Shown here piece by piece: positions 23,224-34,776 of a stretch of 64,000 nt of DNA; position 1 is the stretch's first letter; every line of letters starts with the position of its first letter. The stretch spans positions 434,001 through 498,000 of the forward strand of contig MU839097.1 of assembly GCA_030685235.1 (NCBI GenBank), written 5' to 3'. The position numbers were made by a program, and so were the translations under genes. A model generated the notes under the pieces. That model did no database searches. It was not told the DNA's origin and saw nothing but the letters and a program-made list of their open reading frames with translations. Origin of the DNA: Copromyces sp. CBS 386.78. Its lineage: Eukaryota; Ascomycota; Sordariomycetes; Sordariales; Sordariaceae.

Positions 23224-23314
23224 TGGTTAGATAGATGCTTAGGTAGCAATCGCCTTCTCTGCTTCATCCTAACTTTCGCCTTGAACATTCCTGTTGTTGC
23301 TACATCTAGACCGA

Positions 23315-25198
23315 TCAATCATCATCGCCATCATCGCTTCCGCTCGACCACCCTTCATGATACTCATCAGCCATCTCCGCCAGCTCGTTTCCAAGCTGCT
23401 CCCTGTCCTCCATCCCAATCGACCGAACGACCGTGGTCCTCAACAACTTCAGCCTCTTACACACCGAAGCATCCGTAGACAGACTGCTAGTGACGTTGAG
23501 GCCTCCTCCTCTCTTCGATGGCTCACCATTGTCATCCTTGAAAATCTGAGGGAAGCTGTCTAAAAGAGGGAAGCGAAGGGAGGTGTGATAACTAAGTGAG
23601 AGAGGGTTTGTTAGCGACAGATGGCAAGAGAAAAACATTGAAGGGAAAATGTACCTTCTCGTGACAGGCTCATACGAGCTCTTCCTGCGGAACCTCTCAT
23701 CCTCCTCAGCCTCCTTGGCTTCCTGAGCCTCATCGTCAACCTCATACCCTCTCGAGGTGATCACCTGGCTAAACACCCTGGGTCTGTTATCACCCCCACC
23801 ACCACGGCGACGGACATAGTCCAACTGATCAGACGGAGTAAAGTTGATATCAAGGAAAACCCCCTCAGGATTCTCCTTCGCCATCACTACTGCATGTCCT
23901 CTCTGCTTGTGTTTGCCAAGCTGCCTCTGCCTCAAATCCTTCGACCCTTCCTCCTCCTCCTCCTCCTCCTCCTTCGTCGGCTGCGGCGCAAAGCTCATCC
24001 CCAAGCTCGCCACATTCTGCTTCCCCATCGCATTAAGCGTATCAGCCAGCGTCCCCAGCGTATCTCTATTCGCCTTATCCCTCAAGCGGCTCGGGAGCGT
24101 AACGGTCTCCATCGCCGTAACCAACAACGCAGTATTATGCCACTGCGACCCGCCATCCAGCGCCAACTTGGCCGGGTCCAGCGTAGCAAAGGGCACCGTA
24201 AACGGCACGACCACGCTCGCGTACTTGTACACCTCCGTTAGCGTGCGTGCCTTGTTTGCCAGTCTCAGAAGGCGCTTCTCCCTCGTCAGTCCCGGTTTAA
24301 AGGAGTCCTGCTCGTTGCCCCACACAAACACTGCCGTCTTGCCGTACTCGTCCCGCACTCTCTCCAGGTACTTGGCCGCGAACCCGCCCCAGGCGTCGTC
24401 GAGACCCGTCAGGACTTGGATGCCTTGCATCTGGTCGGCTTCTTCGATGAAAGGGCGGAGGTCCCGGTCGAGAAGGTCGAACTCCTTGTCGAGAGAGGCA
24501 AACAGGTCCTCGCCCGTGGCGAAGCGCTCGAAGGGCATGATGGATGAGTTGAGCTCGTATTCGTTGAGTTGGACGACGGAGCGCGGGTGGTAGAAGACGC
24601 GGTTGAAGTCGGACCAGTAGCGGACTGAGTCCGTTGAGAGGGGGGCCGGTTCAAGGCCGGCGTCGAGGGATTGTTGGTAGGCGGATTGAGGGATGGTGGG
24701 CTGTTTCTGGAGGACGGTTGGGCCGTTCCTGTGGTTGAAGAAGAGGGTGAGTGAGTCGGTTGGTGGACGGAGGTGAGGATAGCCTTGATGGATGCATGGG
24801 ATATCTATCGATCGAGGAATGAAAGAAACTGGTGAAGTAGTGTCCACGGGGGATGCCCAACTTACCACAACGCTTGAGGCGTCTGTCCCTCCTCGAGGTC
24901 ATTATACAGCGCATTCGTCTTCGCCATGGATCCAAAGCCGCCCTTCAGGTCGTAGATAACGGTCCGTGGCATGTAGGTTTCGGTGCCATCCGCACCGATG
25001 CCGGGACGCCAATGGATGTCATGGTTGACGGCTGATTCTTGATCCCCGGAATATGTGAAATATGACTCCTGAACAGCTTGTTAGTTTTGTTTTCGTTTTC
25101 TGCTGACACTAGTGAACTGTGCTTGCCTGGGCATTCCAGAAATGGGTTGCTAGATAGTTGCTCTGCTGCCCGAGCTGGAGTGTGATGATTTCGTGCAT
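23315..25198 (-). CDS. dml1: DML1/Misato tubulin-like mitochondrial inheritance protein
   Basis: Tubulin/FtsZ-related protein needed for mitochondrial partitioning. On the minus strand, exons 25198-25127, 25068-24866, 24728-23655 and 23591-23315 give 541 residues. The N-terminus [20 protein letters not shown] with [12 protein letters not shown] is the family signature and sets the start. The first intron begins with GC (CAG|GCAAGC), giving a GC-AG intron. Exon 2 carries [20 protein letters not shown] and [10 protein letters not shown]. Exon 3 has [38 protein letters not shown] and the [20 protein letters not shown] core, then a polyglutamate tract. The third intron (23654-23592, 63 nt) is open in frame. 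The C-terminus is acidic (DDGDDD). Confidence 0.94.
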
Positions 25199-25985
25199 TA
25201 TGCGACAGTATCAAGGAAAAGGAAAAGTCGAATCAGGATGTCTTTATGAAGAAAATTTTTATTTTTCGGGAAGGAAAGCGACCTTCAACAGGTGGTTGTT
25301 GAGTCCAGGTCTCAAAGTCGTTTGTCCTCAGATGAAAAAGCGACAATGACGATGATGCCGATTTGCCTGTGAGGAGCAAAGTGCAATGCTAGTGTAACCC
25401 TAACCCTGGTCATGCTCGGCTCAGGGGCCGACATCATATCGCCAATACAGTTCTTCTGTTCCCTAGAATATTTCAACTCTTCCAGAAATCAGGACTCAAA
25501 AATAGCTTGTCGCCTCACCGGTAATGCGAGGGTAGCAATATACGTAACTTTTTTGACAAAAAGCCTAAGTACTATACAGTTATTGACCCCAACAGGTCAA
25601 GTAGGTGATTTTGTGCGAGGTTATGTCTTAAAAGTCCTTGATAACAGGCAAAATACATGGGCAAGAAGACTGTATTGCTGTAAGGGCTGCAAGAATAGCT
25701 CAAGTATTTGATACAGGATATTGAACGGAATAACAAAATCATCATACAAAGGAAAACACAAAAGGCCCATTCATTTCATTGCTCCCTCGTCTAAATCCCC
25801 TTTAAAAACCCGTCTAAAAAGCCACCATTTTCTATGACCAAAGCAGCCCGAGACTCCGGAAGAAGAAAAGGTAAAGAAGTCCCCAGGTCCGCGCTCGCTA
25901 TACAAGAGACACGCTAAACATGCCAAAAGAGCGCGCAAGAAGGAGAGAGTGAAATCCAAGTCATGCTAGAGATGCAAGTCGTCGT
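25199..25985. other. Intergenic region between DML1 and the NADH dehydrogenase gene
   Basis: No gene seen. The sequence TAACCCTAACCCT at 25395-25407, a telomere-repeat-like box, lies about 200 bp upstream of the DML1 start. Confidence 0.5.
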
Positions 25986-27893
25986 TTACTCGCGAGAAAC
26001 GTCACGGCCGAAGAGCTTGGACTTGACCCAGTCGTTGATGACGAGGAGACGGTTGCGAGCTGGCATGATATGTTAGTTATACCGTTTCTAAAACAAATAA
26101 TCACATTTCCTGGGGCGGAAACTTACTGCTGAAGCACATGGACAGGTAGGCACTCCTCCAGAAGAGGAAGGTAAGGCTGCCACCGGAGGCAAGGTTTCCG
26201 TTGAACCAGCTCACATCAGCGACGGCCTTCTCGCTTCCAATATAGGCAAGAGAGCCCTGGTGAGAGTAGTGGAAGGGCTTGATGTCCTTGATGCGGCGGA
26301 GCTGACGCTCGTGCTCCTCAATCTCCTTGGAGATCTCGGCGGCGTTGCCGGGCTGAAGGTTGAGAGAACCGCTGAGCTCGCGGACGCGCTGCTCAAGGAC
26401 CTCAGTGCGGGCCATGTTGTTGAAGAGACCAGCCAGGAAGTTACCCTCCTGAGAGGCAACCTGGGCGGTAGGGGCGTATCCAGCGACGGCGCAGTCACCG
26501 ACAGCCCAGATATCGCGGGTACCCTGGACAACGAGGTACTCGTTCACGGCAAGACCGCGGCGAGAGTCCTTCTGGGCAGGGATGCGCTCCATGAGGTCCT
26601 TGACAACGGGGCGGACAGCGTTGCCGGTGGCCCAGACGAGGAGACCGTAGGGGAGGGTGATCTTCTCACGGGTACCATCGGGCTTGCTGATCTCGGCCTC
26701 GACAGTCTTGTCGGTGACCTTCTTGACCATGGTCTTGGTCATGATGTCAATCTTCTCCTCCTTGAAGGTGCTCTCGGTATACTCGATCAGCTGCTTGGAG
26801 AAGCTTGGAAGGACGTTGGGAAGAGCCTCGATGAGGGTGACGCGGAAGCGGTCAGCAATATCGGGAATGAGCTTCTTGATGTCCTCCTCGAAGAAATCCT
26901 GGAGCTCGCCAGCGAACTCGACACCAGTGGGACCACCACCAACGACAACCATGTGCAGAAGACGGTCGATCTCCTCCTGGGACTGGCCCTTGAAAGCGGC
27001 AGTCTCGACGCAGTCCATGATCTTCTTGCGAATGTGCTGGGCATCACCAATCTCCTTGAGGAAGCAGGTGTGCTCACGGACACCGGGAATACCGAAGGTG
27101 GCGTTCTCAGCACCGACACCAACCACCAGCATATCGTAGGGGATCTCGGTCTCGATCACGTCGCCGCGAATCTCGGAGGTGTCGAGGACGCGGACGACCT
27201 TGCGCTCGGGGTCGACGGAGCTGGCCTCAGCCTCGTAGAACTTGACGCTGGCCTTCTTGTGGCGCAGAATGGTGCGGATGGGCTCCATGATGGAACGGTG
27301 CTCGATCAGGCCGGTCGTGCATGACGGGAGCAAGGGGGTGAAGAGGAAGTAGTTGCGGGGCGAGATGACGATGACATTGTAGTGCTCAGCGTCGAGCTTC
27401 TTGAGAAGAGAGACGGAGCCCCAGCCAGTGCCTGAACGAGATCAGTTAGTCAGTAGGAACTCACATGAGGATGAGAAAGCGCACGGCGCAAAGCTGCGCG
27501 TATGGTTATCTCGTGTGCGCAAAGGTTAAACTCACCAAGAACCACGAGGGTCTTCTTGGACGGGTCAGGCTCGACCTGAGGACCAGGGTTTCTCTCCTCG
27601 TAGACACCCAAACCGATATAGGCGATACCGGCGAGGGAAGCGAGAAGAGGTGCCCTCCAGAGCCACCTCAACTTGCGAAACCGGCGACGCTCCTTGGGGG
27701 GCTCGGGAAGAGCAGGAGTGGTCTCTGTGTGGGCGCGACGGATCTGCTGAGAGACAGCAACCTGCCTAGACTCGGAGATGAGGGCGCGACGAGGCGCAGA
27801 GCTGAGAAGGCGGGAAACGGCCTGGGTCTGAAGACGGGCAACGCCCATGGAGGGGGCCGAAAGCCTGCCCAGAGCTCTGGATGTGGACGCCAT
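25986..27893 (-). CDS. Alternative (type II) NADH dehydrogenase, probably external
   Basis: Rotenone-insensitive NADH:ubiquinone oxidoreductase of the inner mitochondrial membrane, a single FAD polypeptide that does not pump protons. On the minus strand, exons 27893-27536, 27431-26127 and 26059-25986 give 578 residues. The N-terminus is Arg/Ser-rich and acid-poor, a typical mitochondrial presequence. A hydrophobic anchor (about residues 80-97, LASLAGIAYIGLGV) follows and suggests the external NDE type. FAD motif VVLGTGWGS spans the first junction; then SPRNYFLFTPLLPS and the NADH motif VVVGGGPTGVEFAGEL. WAVGDCAV and the C-terminal NRLLVINDWVKSKLFGRDVSRE are conserved. No EF-hand is present, so it resembles NDE2 or NDI more than calcium-binding NDE1. 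The NDE/NDI choice is uncertain. Confidence 0.93.
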
Positions 27894-30800
27894 GGTTGGT
27901 CGTTGGTCGTTTTTTCGAATTGACGAGCGTGACGACGCGGTATGGGACTGGCGACCTGGATGGCCTCAAAAGGACAGGAAGGGAACACGGAGGGAGGAAT
28001 AGAAATTAGGTGTGCTTAGGTGAGAAAAGGAGGAAAAGGAAGCAGGATGGAAGGATTCCGAAGGGGAGGTGGGGGATAAGAAAAGCTGAAGCTCTAGCAA
28101 AAGGTTACGGGCGGCGTGATAAGCGAGTCAGCTAGGATTGGTTGCTTGGCCTTGTAATAGGAGTCTGAGTGGGAGTGACTCTTTTTAGCCTCTCTTCACT
28201 GGTGGCCGTCTCTTTTTTGGTTTTTCCCCTTTCCAATCTTGCAACCGCCATGACTTGGGCTAAAAATGCGCGTATCCGTGTCCAGTCTGAGCTACACCGA
28301 ATCCAAACCCAGAAAAAAAGTAGACCAAACCTCAGTTCTCTTTGAACCGAACGAAATTCGTTCGTCCAGTCATCTCTTCTTCCTGGTTCTTACTAATCCC
28401 ATCATTTTCCCCTCTCCCATCGGCGTCGTCCATGCTGTCCTCCCGTCACCATAGGTAGGAAGTTGCTGTGCACAAAGGTGGTGGGAGCGAGCCACTCAAG
28501 CACTTTGTTCAGCGAGGACAGCTTCTGGACCCCCAACTGCCCACTGAACTGAAAGGCTCCGCGGGAGTCTGACTGATCTGATCCTAGATCGGGCGATTGT
28601 CTTGCGTGTTCAGTTTGCAAAGGCTTCAGGAGCGATCCATGATGGTATGAACCCGCCCGGGTGGGACCTCTCTATCGGGCCTTAAACCCTCTGCAAGGAG
28701 TGCCCTATTAGGTCCCTATCAGGTTGGCGGGTTTTGTGGGGTTTTGGCTATCATGTCGACCATCGATCCCATTGATGCAAAACTCGAGAGCCTCACGTCA
28801 TACAAATATTGCGATTGGCCCGGCAGATGAGACTTTCTCTATGCCTCTCAGCCCGGTGGCTTTTTGTGTCGTCCAGGCAGGCTAAGATATAAGTTAAAAA
28901 GGAGAGCAAAAGACACTTTCAGCTTTGAGCAATCGGAGACGGCGAGAGTGAAACGGGGCGGTTCTGTCGGGGCCTGTGCCGTCGGCAGCATCGACCACCT
29001 GGCTAGCAACGGAACGGTCTGGCCGCTTGGTACCATTGCGATGGAGCACATGGGAAAAGAGCCAGCGAGCCAAAGACGGAGGAAACTTATCCACATCAAC
29101 CGCCAGCACTTGGGAACAAGGGTGGTCGCTGCGGCTCTGGCACCTCGATGGCATTCATCCCATCTGCTTGATGCGAACTCGTCCCTACGTCCGACCACTT
29201 GTCAAACAGGTCAAAACAGACTGGATGACAGAATGCACAGAGTGGCGTGAAGGCACATGTCAAAGCAACAGATGCCTCGAGCGCTGCCAGGATATGTCAC
29301 ATGCAATGGTTGCGGTCTTGGGAGCCCGAGTCACGCACTTGTGAAAGTTGTGCCTGGCTTTCCACCCGACTCCCATTTCAGCAGAGCTCCGAACTTCGCA
29401 ATTGAAAGAAGCTGAAGCAATGTGGTAGCAGTGGCAGATGTGCAGTATCGACACTTCGACAGTCGGTACCGGGCCGGTGGTCGGGGTGCCAAGAAGGAAA
29501 GAAGTGCCCGGTCCGGCCTCAACCCCTGCACGGAGCCACGGGCAAAAATGTCTACCCTACGTACAACAGGTAGCACGTTACGACAAGGCACGACGGTCTG
29601 CACCGACGGGAGTTTGCCGATTGCTCTCAATGGTGCAGTGGTGTCAGTGGTGATGATGATGATGATGCAGTGCAGTTGCAGGGGTATTTTATGGGCCGCT
29701 AAAATAGCCAGAGGGCGGGGGTTAGGGCTCCTCCCACTGTGGGCTCTGGATGGTCCACCTGGCTAAACGCCGAACTTCTGCAAAACACTGCTGCAACCTC
29801 GACGGAACTTATGGGATCCCGGGATTGACAGTCCAAGGCTCTCGGTATCTCTGTGATGCTGACGAGGATGACATTCCGGAAGTTGAGAGACACCTTGCGC
29901 CCTTGCCTGACAAGCAATGTTCTTGTCTATGATGACGAGTCTACATGTCATCACAAATGGAAGGTACCTCGACGGTGTGGATGCCCTCCTGCCTTACCCG
30001 ATTGTAACTCAAAAACCGCAAATGCCTCGCTCAAGTCATAAACTCCGGGGAAGGTGTGCTTGATCTCCCTTGGCCCTTGTTCCTTCCCTTTACAAGCTCG
30101 TGAGCAAACCCGCCGGGCTCTTTGCACCCTGGAGCAGAGGCATTTCCACTGCAGCGTCTCTGAGGCTGAGATGAAACGATATCTGATGAGACGTCAGTCA
30201 GTGCACCCTCCCGACCCTTCAAACAACCTTTTTATACTACAACATCGATCGCTTCACTTGGTTAAGGTAACTTGCGCGGCGACAACACGAGGCGGACATC
30301 TCATACACTACTATGGTACCATTCAGGTAGCATCCCGTCTTTGCTCTGGTCTCGACCATTCCCGTCTCCGACCAATCTATCTCCAAGCTGACCCTCCTTC
30401 CAATGATTGGATCTCTGCTGGGATACAGCTCTGTCATGTGGTGGATAGCAGATGACGTCTGCCAGCAATATGTGGCTAGCTACCATGGTAACAAGGACGA
30501 AGATCCGGAGCTTCTCACTGATAAAGCACAGCAGTGCACTCCAGAGCAGACACTGTCCCGACAGCTTGTCACCACGAGGCCTCCTGGTTGAGAGGGTGAG
30601 GCGGCTCGGGCCCGAAAGAGTTTACTTCTGTCATGCGCCGGCAACGCCAAAGTAGACGGACTCCTTAAGGAGTCGAGTTCGATCGTTGCATTGTGTTGCT
30701 AATATCACCTCTGTCCTACTTGAGCTGACACTCCTCGTCCATCTCCTCCTCTTTCTCTTTTCTCTTGCTGCTGTAGCCAGGCTGGCCTGCTACTTAATTT

Positions 30801-31762
30801 CTGATGTTCATAACTTCTTCTTCTTTTTTTTTTTTTTTTTTTTTTTGGGGGGGGGGGGGGGGGGTTTTAACAAAAAATAAAAATTACAAAGGTAGAAAAA
30901 TTAAAATTACCAGCATTGTATTTAAAAAAAATTTAGTGAAAAAAAAAAAATCAAATANNNNNNNNNNGCGCCGCCCCCCCGCGGGCCCCTCTCATTGTCC
31001 GTGTCTCATCCCCACTGCTCCTTTTTTTTTTTTTTTTGTGTTTGGGGGGGGGGGGGGGGCGCCGCTTTTACCACTAATTCTAATGACCAGAGGTCGATAA
31101 GTTCTCTTTCCCTGCTTGGTATTTCATCCTCTGTTCGTGAGCAACATGAATGCTATTCCTCACTCATATTCATGACCCGGGCATCGATGGCATTTCAAGC
31201 CTGCCTCCTGCATCGAGCTCATGGGTACATTACATCGATCAGCTTCCACAGAGACCAGAACAGCCTGAGGAGGCGGAATGGCACCATTTGCTCTGCCTGG
31301 AGGGAGCGAGACGCGGGACGAGATCAAGAACAGTCTTGCGACGATTTGGGATTCTTTGATCGGAGGAGGCACCGACGACGCTGGGCGTACAGATGGCGGG
31401 AACCCAGTTCATCTATCCCAGACAAGTTACCGCGAAAGGACTACTACTTATAGCGGCAAAATCACGGTGATACCGAGCGATGAGACGAACGGCACCACCA
31501 GTAATGGAAGGAAGGGCGGTGATAGAGGGAAGAAGACTAATCTAAACGACATGGGGGGTGCCGACAACAACAATGAAGCCGGCGGGAAGACAGGGTGCGG
31601 CAAGGTCAATATCTTGTGCAGGGGCAACAGAACAAGTGGGAAAGGCAGAAACAATGATGGCGACGATTCGGACAAAGGAGACGGAAAGGAAAATGACAGC
31701 GGGAGTGACGACGGCAACAGCAGTTCTAGACCTACTTTATAAACCGGAGAGCACCACCATGA
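27894..31762. other. Gene-poor region, about 3.9 kb, with an assembly gap
   Basis: I see no recognisable gene; many overlapping short frames on both strands lack conserved motifs. The region contains the gap at 30958-30967 with flanking homopolymers (listed separately). The 5' part of the next gene may begin in 31278-31762, where an ATG-initiated Gly/Asn/Asp-rich frame runs to 31742. Confidence 0.45.
30824..31059. other. Assembly gap flanked by low-quality homopolymers
   Basis: Ten Ns lie at 30958-30967. To the left are a T run (30824-30846) directly followed by a G run (30847-30864) and A-rich sequence. To the right are a C run, a T run (31022-31037) and a second G run (31044-31059). The repeated T-then-G pattern on both sides looks like failed read ends, not biology. 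Confidence 0.85.
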
Positions 31763-33401
31763 TATCGCCAACCCCGGGTCCAACGTTCGCTCTTGCTGGT
31801 TTCTGGACAAACTCAGGCTCCAACTCTGTCTCTCCCGCCAGACCTTTCTCTCACCTCGATGGAGTCACCGTCATTCGAGGTTTCTCCATCCTTTACGACC
31901 AGTTATGTCCCTCAGGCAACCGACCCGGACCAGGCAACGTGGACACCTAACAAGGTAAGCTTCCATGGTCATTATTCCTACTTTTCAGCCCACTAACAGC
32001 AGGAGTAGCTTCTTAATCCGACTACCAACACTGAGCCCATTCCCTCTAATACTCGGCCAGACACTGTTATCTATCCCTCAAAACCCACAAAGGTACAAAC
32101 TGAGGTTGTAAGCGCCACTAGCGCTTCTCCCGTGGGTTCTATAACAAGTCCACCACACGTACCATCCTCGTCGTCATCGGGTGTTCCGGATGTGCGCCAA
32201 CAAGACATGAGTACGGGTAGCAACGCAACCGGTCCACAAACGGTGGGCAATAATGGAGTTGAAGCTGTGGGAACCACCTTCGATAAGACTGATGAGCGTG
32301 TTCTCATCTCAGTAGGATCTATTGGTACTCACTCTTGTCAACTCGAAAATCAAAGAGTAATCGCTAACATCTGTCGTAGGTGGTTTTGTTCTAGTTTGCT
32401 TTCTGGTCTGGATTGTAAGGAGAGCAATCAGAAGAGCAGCGCGACCTCCGTCAAAGGAGACTCGAGGCAACCGTGGTGGGATATTCTCTGGTCTTTTGGC
32501 GAAGACGGCCATTTCCACGCGAAGAGATTGGCAAAACTTGAATGACAATTTCAAGGCCTTGAATCATCCATCCCCGATATCAGAGAGGACCGAAACTGCT
32601 GAACGTAGCGAGAGTGTCGGCAGTCTCTGCTCGTACGAAAAGGTGAATGAGTTGCTGCATCAACCACACTCGCCGGGTATCCAGATACAATATCAGCAGC
32701 CTAACCCTATTCATCATCACTGCGGAAGTCCCTTACCATATGCAACTTTTGCAAACGTCGCCTACCCAGCAAATATCACAGGCACACGTAACTTGGCAGT
32801 TGCCGCGATGTACTCTCATCAGGCCCAACAATTCAGCACTTCCTCCAGCCGATCACAGGACGAATTCCTCTGGACGACTGCGGTTTCGATTGGCGCTGGA
32901 GAAATACAGTATGTCAACTCTCATGATCCGAAGAACCTGCTATCACCCTGCAGCACATTCCAAGATCGAGGCCAACGCATGAGCGACATATCCTCGCTCT
33001 CATCCGGCTTTGGCGACGGAGATTTCATCGTGCCGGAACAGACTGTTCAGCCACCACAACCGGCCGCCATAGCCTACCCGTCTTCGCCCATCGGCACTAC
33101 GAACCGCCTCTCTGGAATATCAACGCAGCAAGGAGGTAAAAGGGACACGATATATACGGAGTGCAGCGAGGACACGCCCGCACGTTTTCGAAGTCTGAAT
33201 TCGTGGGTCGCTCAGCAAAGCAGCCGTGTCAAGCGTGGCCAAAAGCAGGACGAGGCTTCATATTTGGCTTCGGTGCCACAACTGTTATGCCAGCCTGGAG
33301 TTCCTGGCATCTATAATCCGCCGGTTGAGCAGACGTTTAATCTGATGAGGGATAACGAGAAGCCGCGGCCGGTTGAGGAGATCATAATCCGGATGCGATG
33401 A
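31763..33401 (+). CDS. Single-pass membrane protein, 5' end unresolved
   Basis: I do not recognise a named family. Exons I support are 31763(or later)-31954, 32009-32324 and 32380-33401, joined by GTAAGC...CTAAC...GTAG and GTACTC...CTAAC...GTAG introns in phase. The predicted order is a Ser/Thr/Pro-rich, probably extracellular part, then one hydrophobic segment GGFVLVCFLVWIV with basic flank RRAIRRAARPP, then a cytoplasmic part of about 320 residues. The tail has FRSLNSWVAQQSSRVKRGQK and ends PVEEIIIRMR, which resembles the tails of fungal single-pass surface or sensor-like proteins. The upstream frame has a TGA at 31760-31762, so a further intron or a sequence error near the gap must separate it from the ATG frame at 31278-31742. 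Confidence 0.65.
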
Positions 33402-33680
33402 GGTGTTGATCAGATAGCTAGAGCTAGCCTCAACAAATGACACCAATTCAGAAGAGCAGGACTGGAATCAGACAATATGCACTTGACGAGCGGGTTAGCG
33501 TTGATAGCATGTGATTCCAGGTATTCTGATAAATGTCGGACTTTTCTTCTACGTCAATAACTGCAACATCTCTAAGAGGGAGCAGGAGGCAGGAACGACC
33601 TTTTGGAGTTGTTTGGTAACAACAACAAGTCGGAGGGACCGTGTGGCTCTGCCGGCCGAGAGACGGAATCAGAGGCCACT

Positions 33681-33710
33681 TCGTCTTCTTCTTCTTCTTC
33701 TTCTTCTTCT
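33681..33710. repeat. TCT trinucleotide microsatellite
   Basis: About eight to ten near-perfect TCT units. It falls in a frame that would encode poly-Ser, but that frame shows no other conserved feature. Confidence 0.8.
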
Positions 33711-34427
33711 ACCACCTCAACACCGTCAGACTCATCTTCAGGGACCCCGGGGACTTCCTCCTCCTCCGCCATCTCTGGGTCTAGTACGGCTACGAAGCTT
33801 GGCGCATTGTGCTACCTCGTGCCTTTGTCTGCATTTACTGCTTCCGTAGACAAGTTTTATTGCAGGACGGGACTGGCTTTTTGTTGGCGCGACGGGTAAG
33901 ACGGCACGGGCAGCATCTTTGTTGTTTTGCCCGGCAGACAAGTCATATTTGGACATCAGGTCGCCGGATGTAAGAAAGTGAGGCTGCCTGTTGGTTCCCC
34001 GCTATGATCATTACCAAGTGGCCCATCAGGCACATGGCAAGCTGAGGGCTTCCAGGGTACGTAGGGGTTGGGCTTGTTAGCGGCTTAGCGCAACCTGAAG
34101 ACCCTTGTAGAAGCCCCTGGGGAATGGACGCACGCCCACTGGATGGACAATGGGTCCCGAGATATGACGTCAACAAAGGCATCAGCCAAGGAGCAACAAC
34201 AACATGGTTGTCGCAGCAGGTTACACTACGTACACTCTTCTTTCCTTGTATGGCTTGTCAGTCGTCCGTCTGGATTTAGGTCATCGTCGGTATTAAATGG
34301 TCCCTGAAATACAAGTTTATCTATGCCCACAATCTCCGCGCACAGCGACAGCAGCATAAGCAACGATGAGCTCGAACGACAAGCTGAATTATCAGATTAC
34401 AAAGATCAACGAGACCACGAAGAACAT

Positions 34428-34428
34428 C

Positions 34429-34460
<32 letters not shown>

Positions 34461-34461
34461 C
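34428..34461. repeat. CAA trinucleotide repeat
   Basis: Eleven consecutive CAA units, read as polyglutamine in the upstream ORF at 34323-34589. Confidence 0.9.
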
Positions 34462-34776
34462 CTGGGGAACTGATACGAACTGCTAGACTTACAAGCGACA
34501 GTCTACAGCAATCGAACTTCGAAATTGTCGATCTCGTGCCTACCATCTACCATACGCCATTACCTACGAGTACCTACTTTAAACCATAGTGCCACTTGGA
34601 CTTACATGGCGATACGATCGTCCTTCTACTTGACCCATCATTCACCACTGCCAACCTTCACCATATCCTCGTCAGTGGTATCTGTGTAGAGCCCGGCTAC
34701 ATACGCACGCTTTCTTTCAGCTTCATCCATAGGCTACCCACCACTTCCATAACGAACCATACGCGACATCATCACA

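Larger units (their letters stand above)
33402..34776. other. Intergenic region and leader upstream of the DUF3074 gene
   Basis: This stretch contains a TCT trinucleotide repeat (about 33681-33710) and a CAA repeat (about 34428-34461). The CAA repeat lies within an ATG-initiated 88-codon frame (34323-34589), which is an upstream ORF candidate. No conserved gene is seen. Confidence 0.5.

Noticed and set aside
23844..24593. 249-codon plus-strand frame opposite DML1
   Set aside because: Ser-rich antisense reading of a well-supported gene.
26260..27324. 354-codon open frame on the plus strand
   Set aside because: It lies entirely opposite the NADH dehydrogenase exon and is explained by that gene's strong third-position bias. 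It is Leu/Asp/Gly-rich with no family motif.
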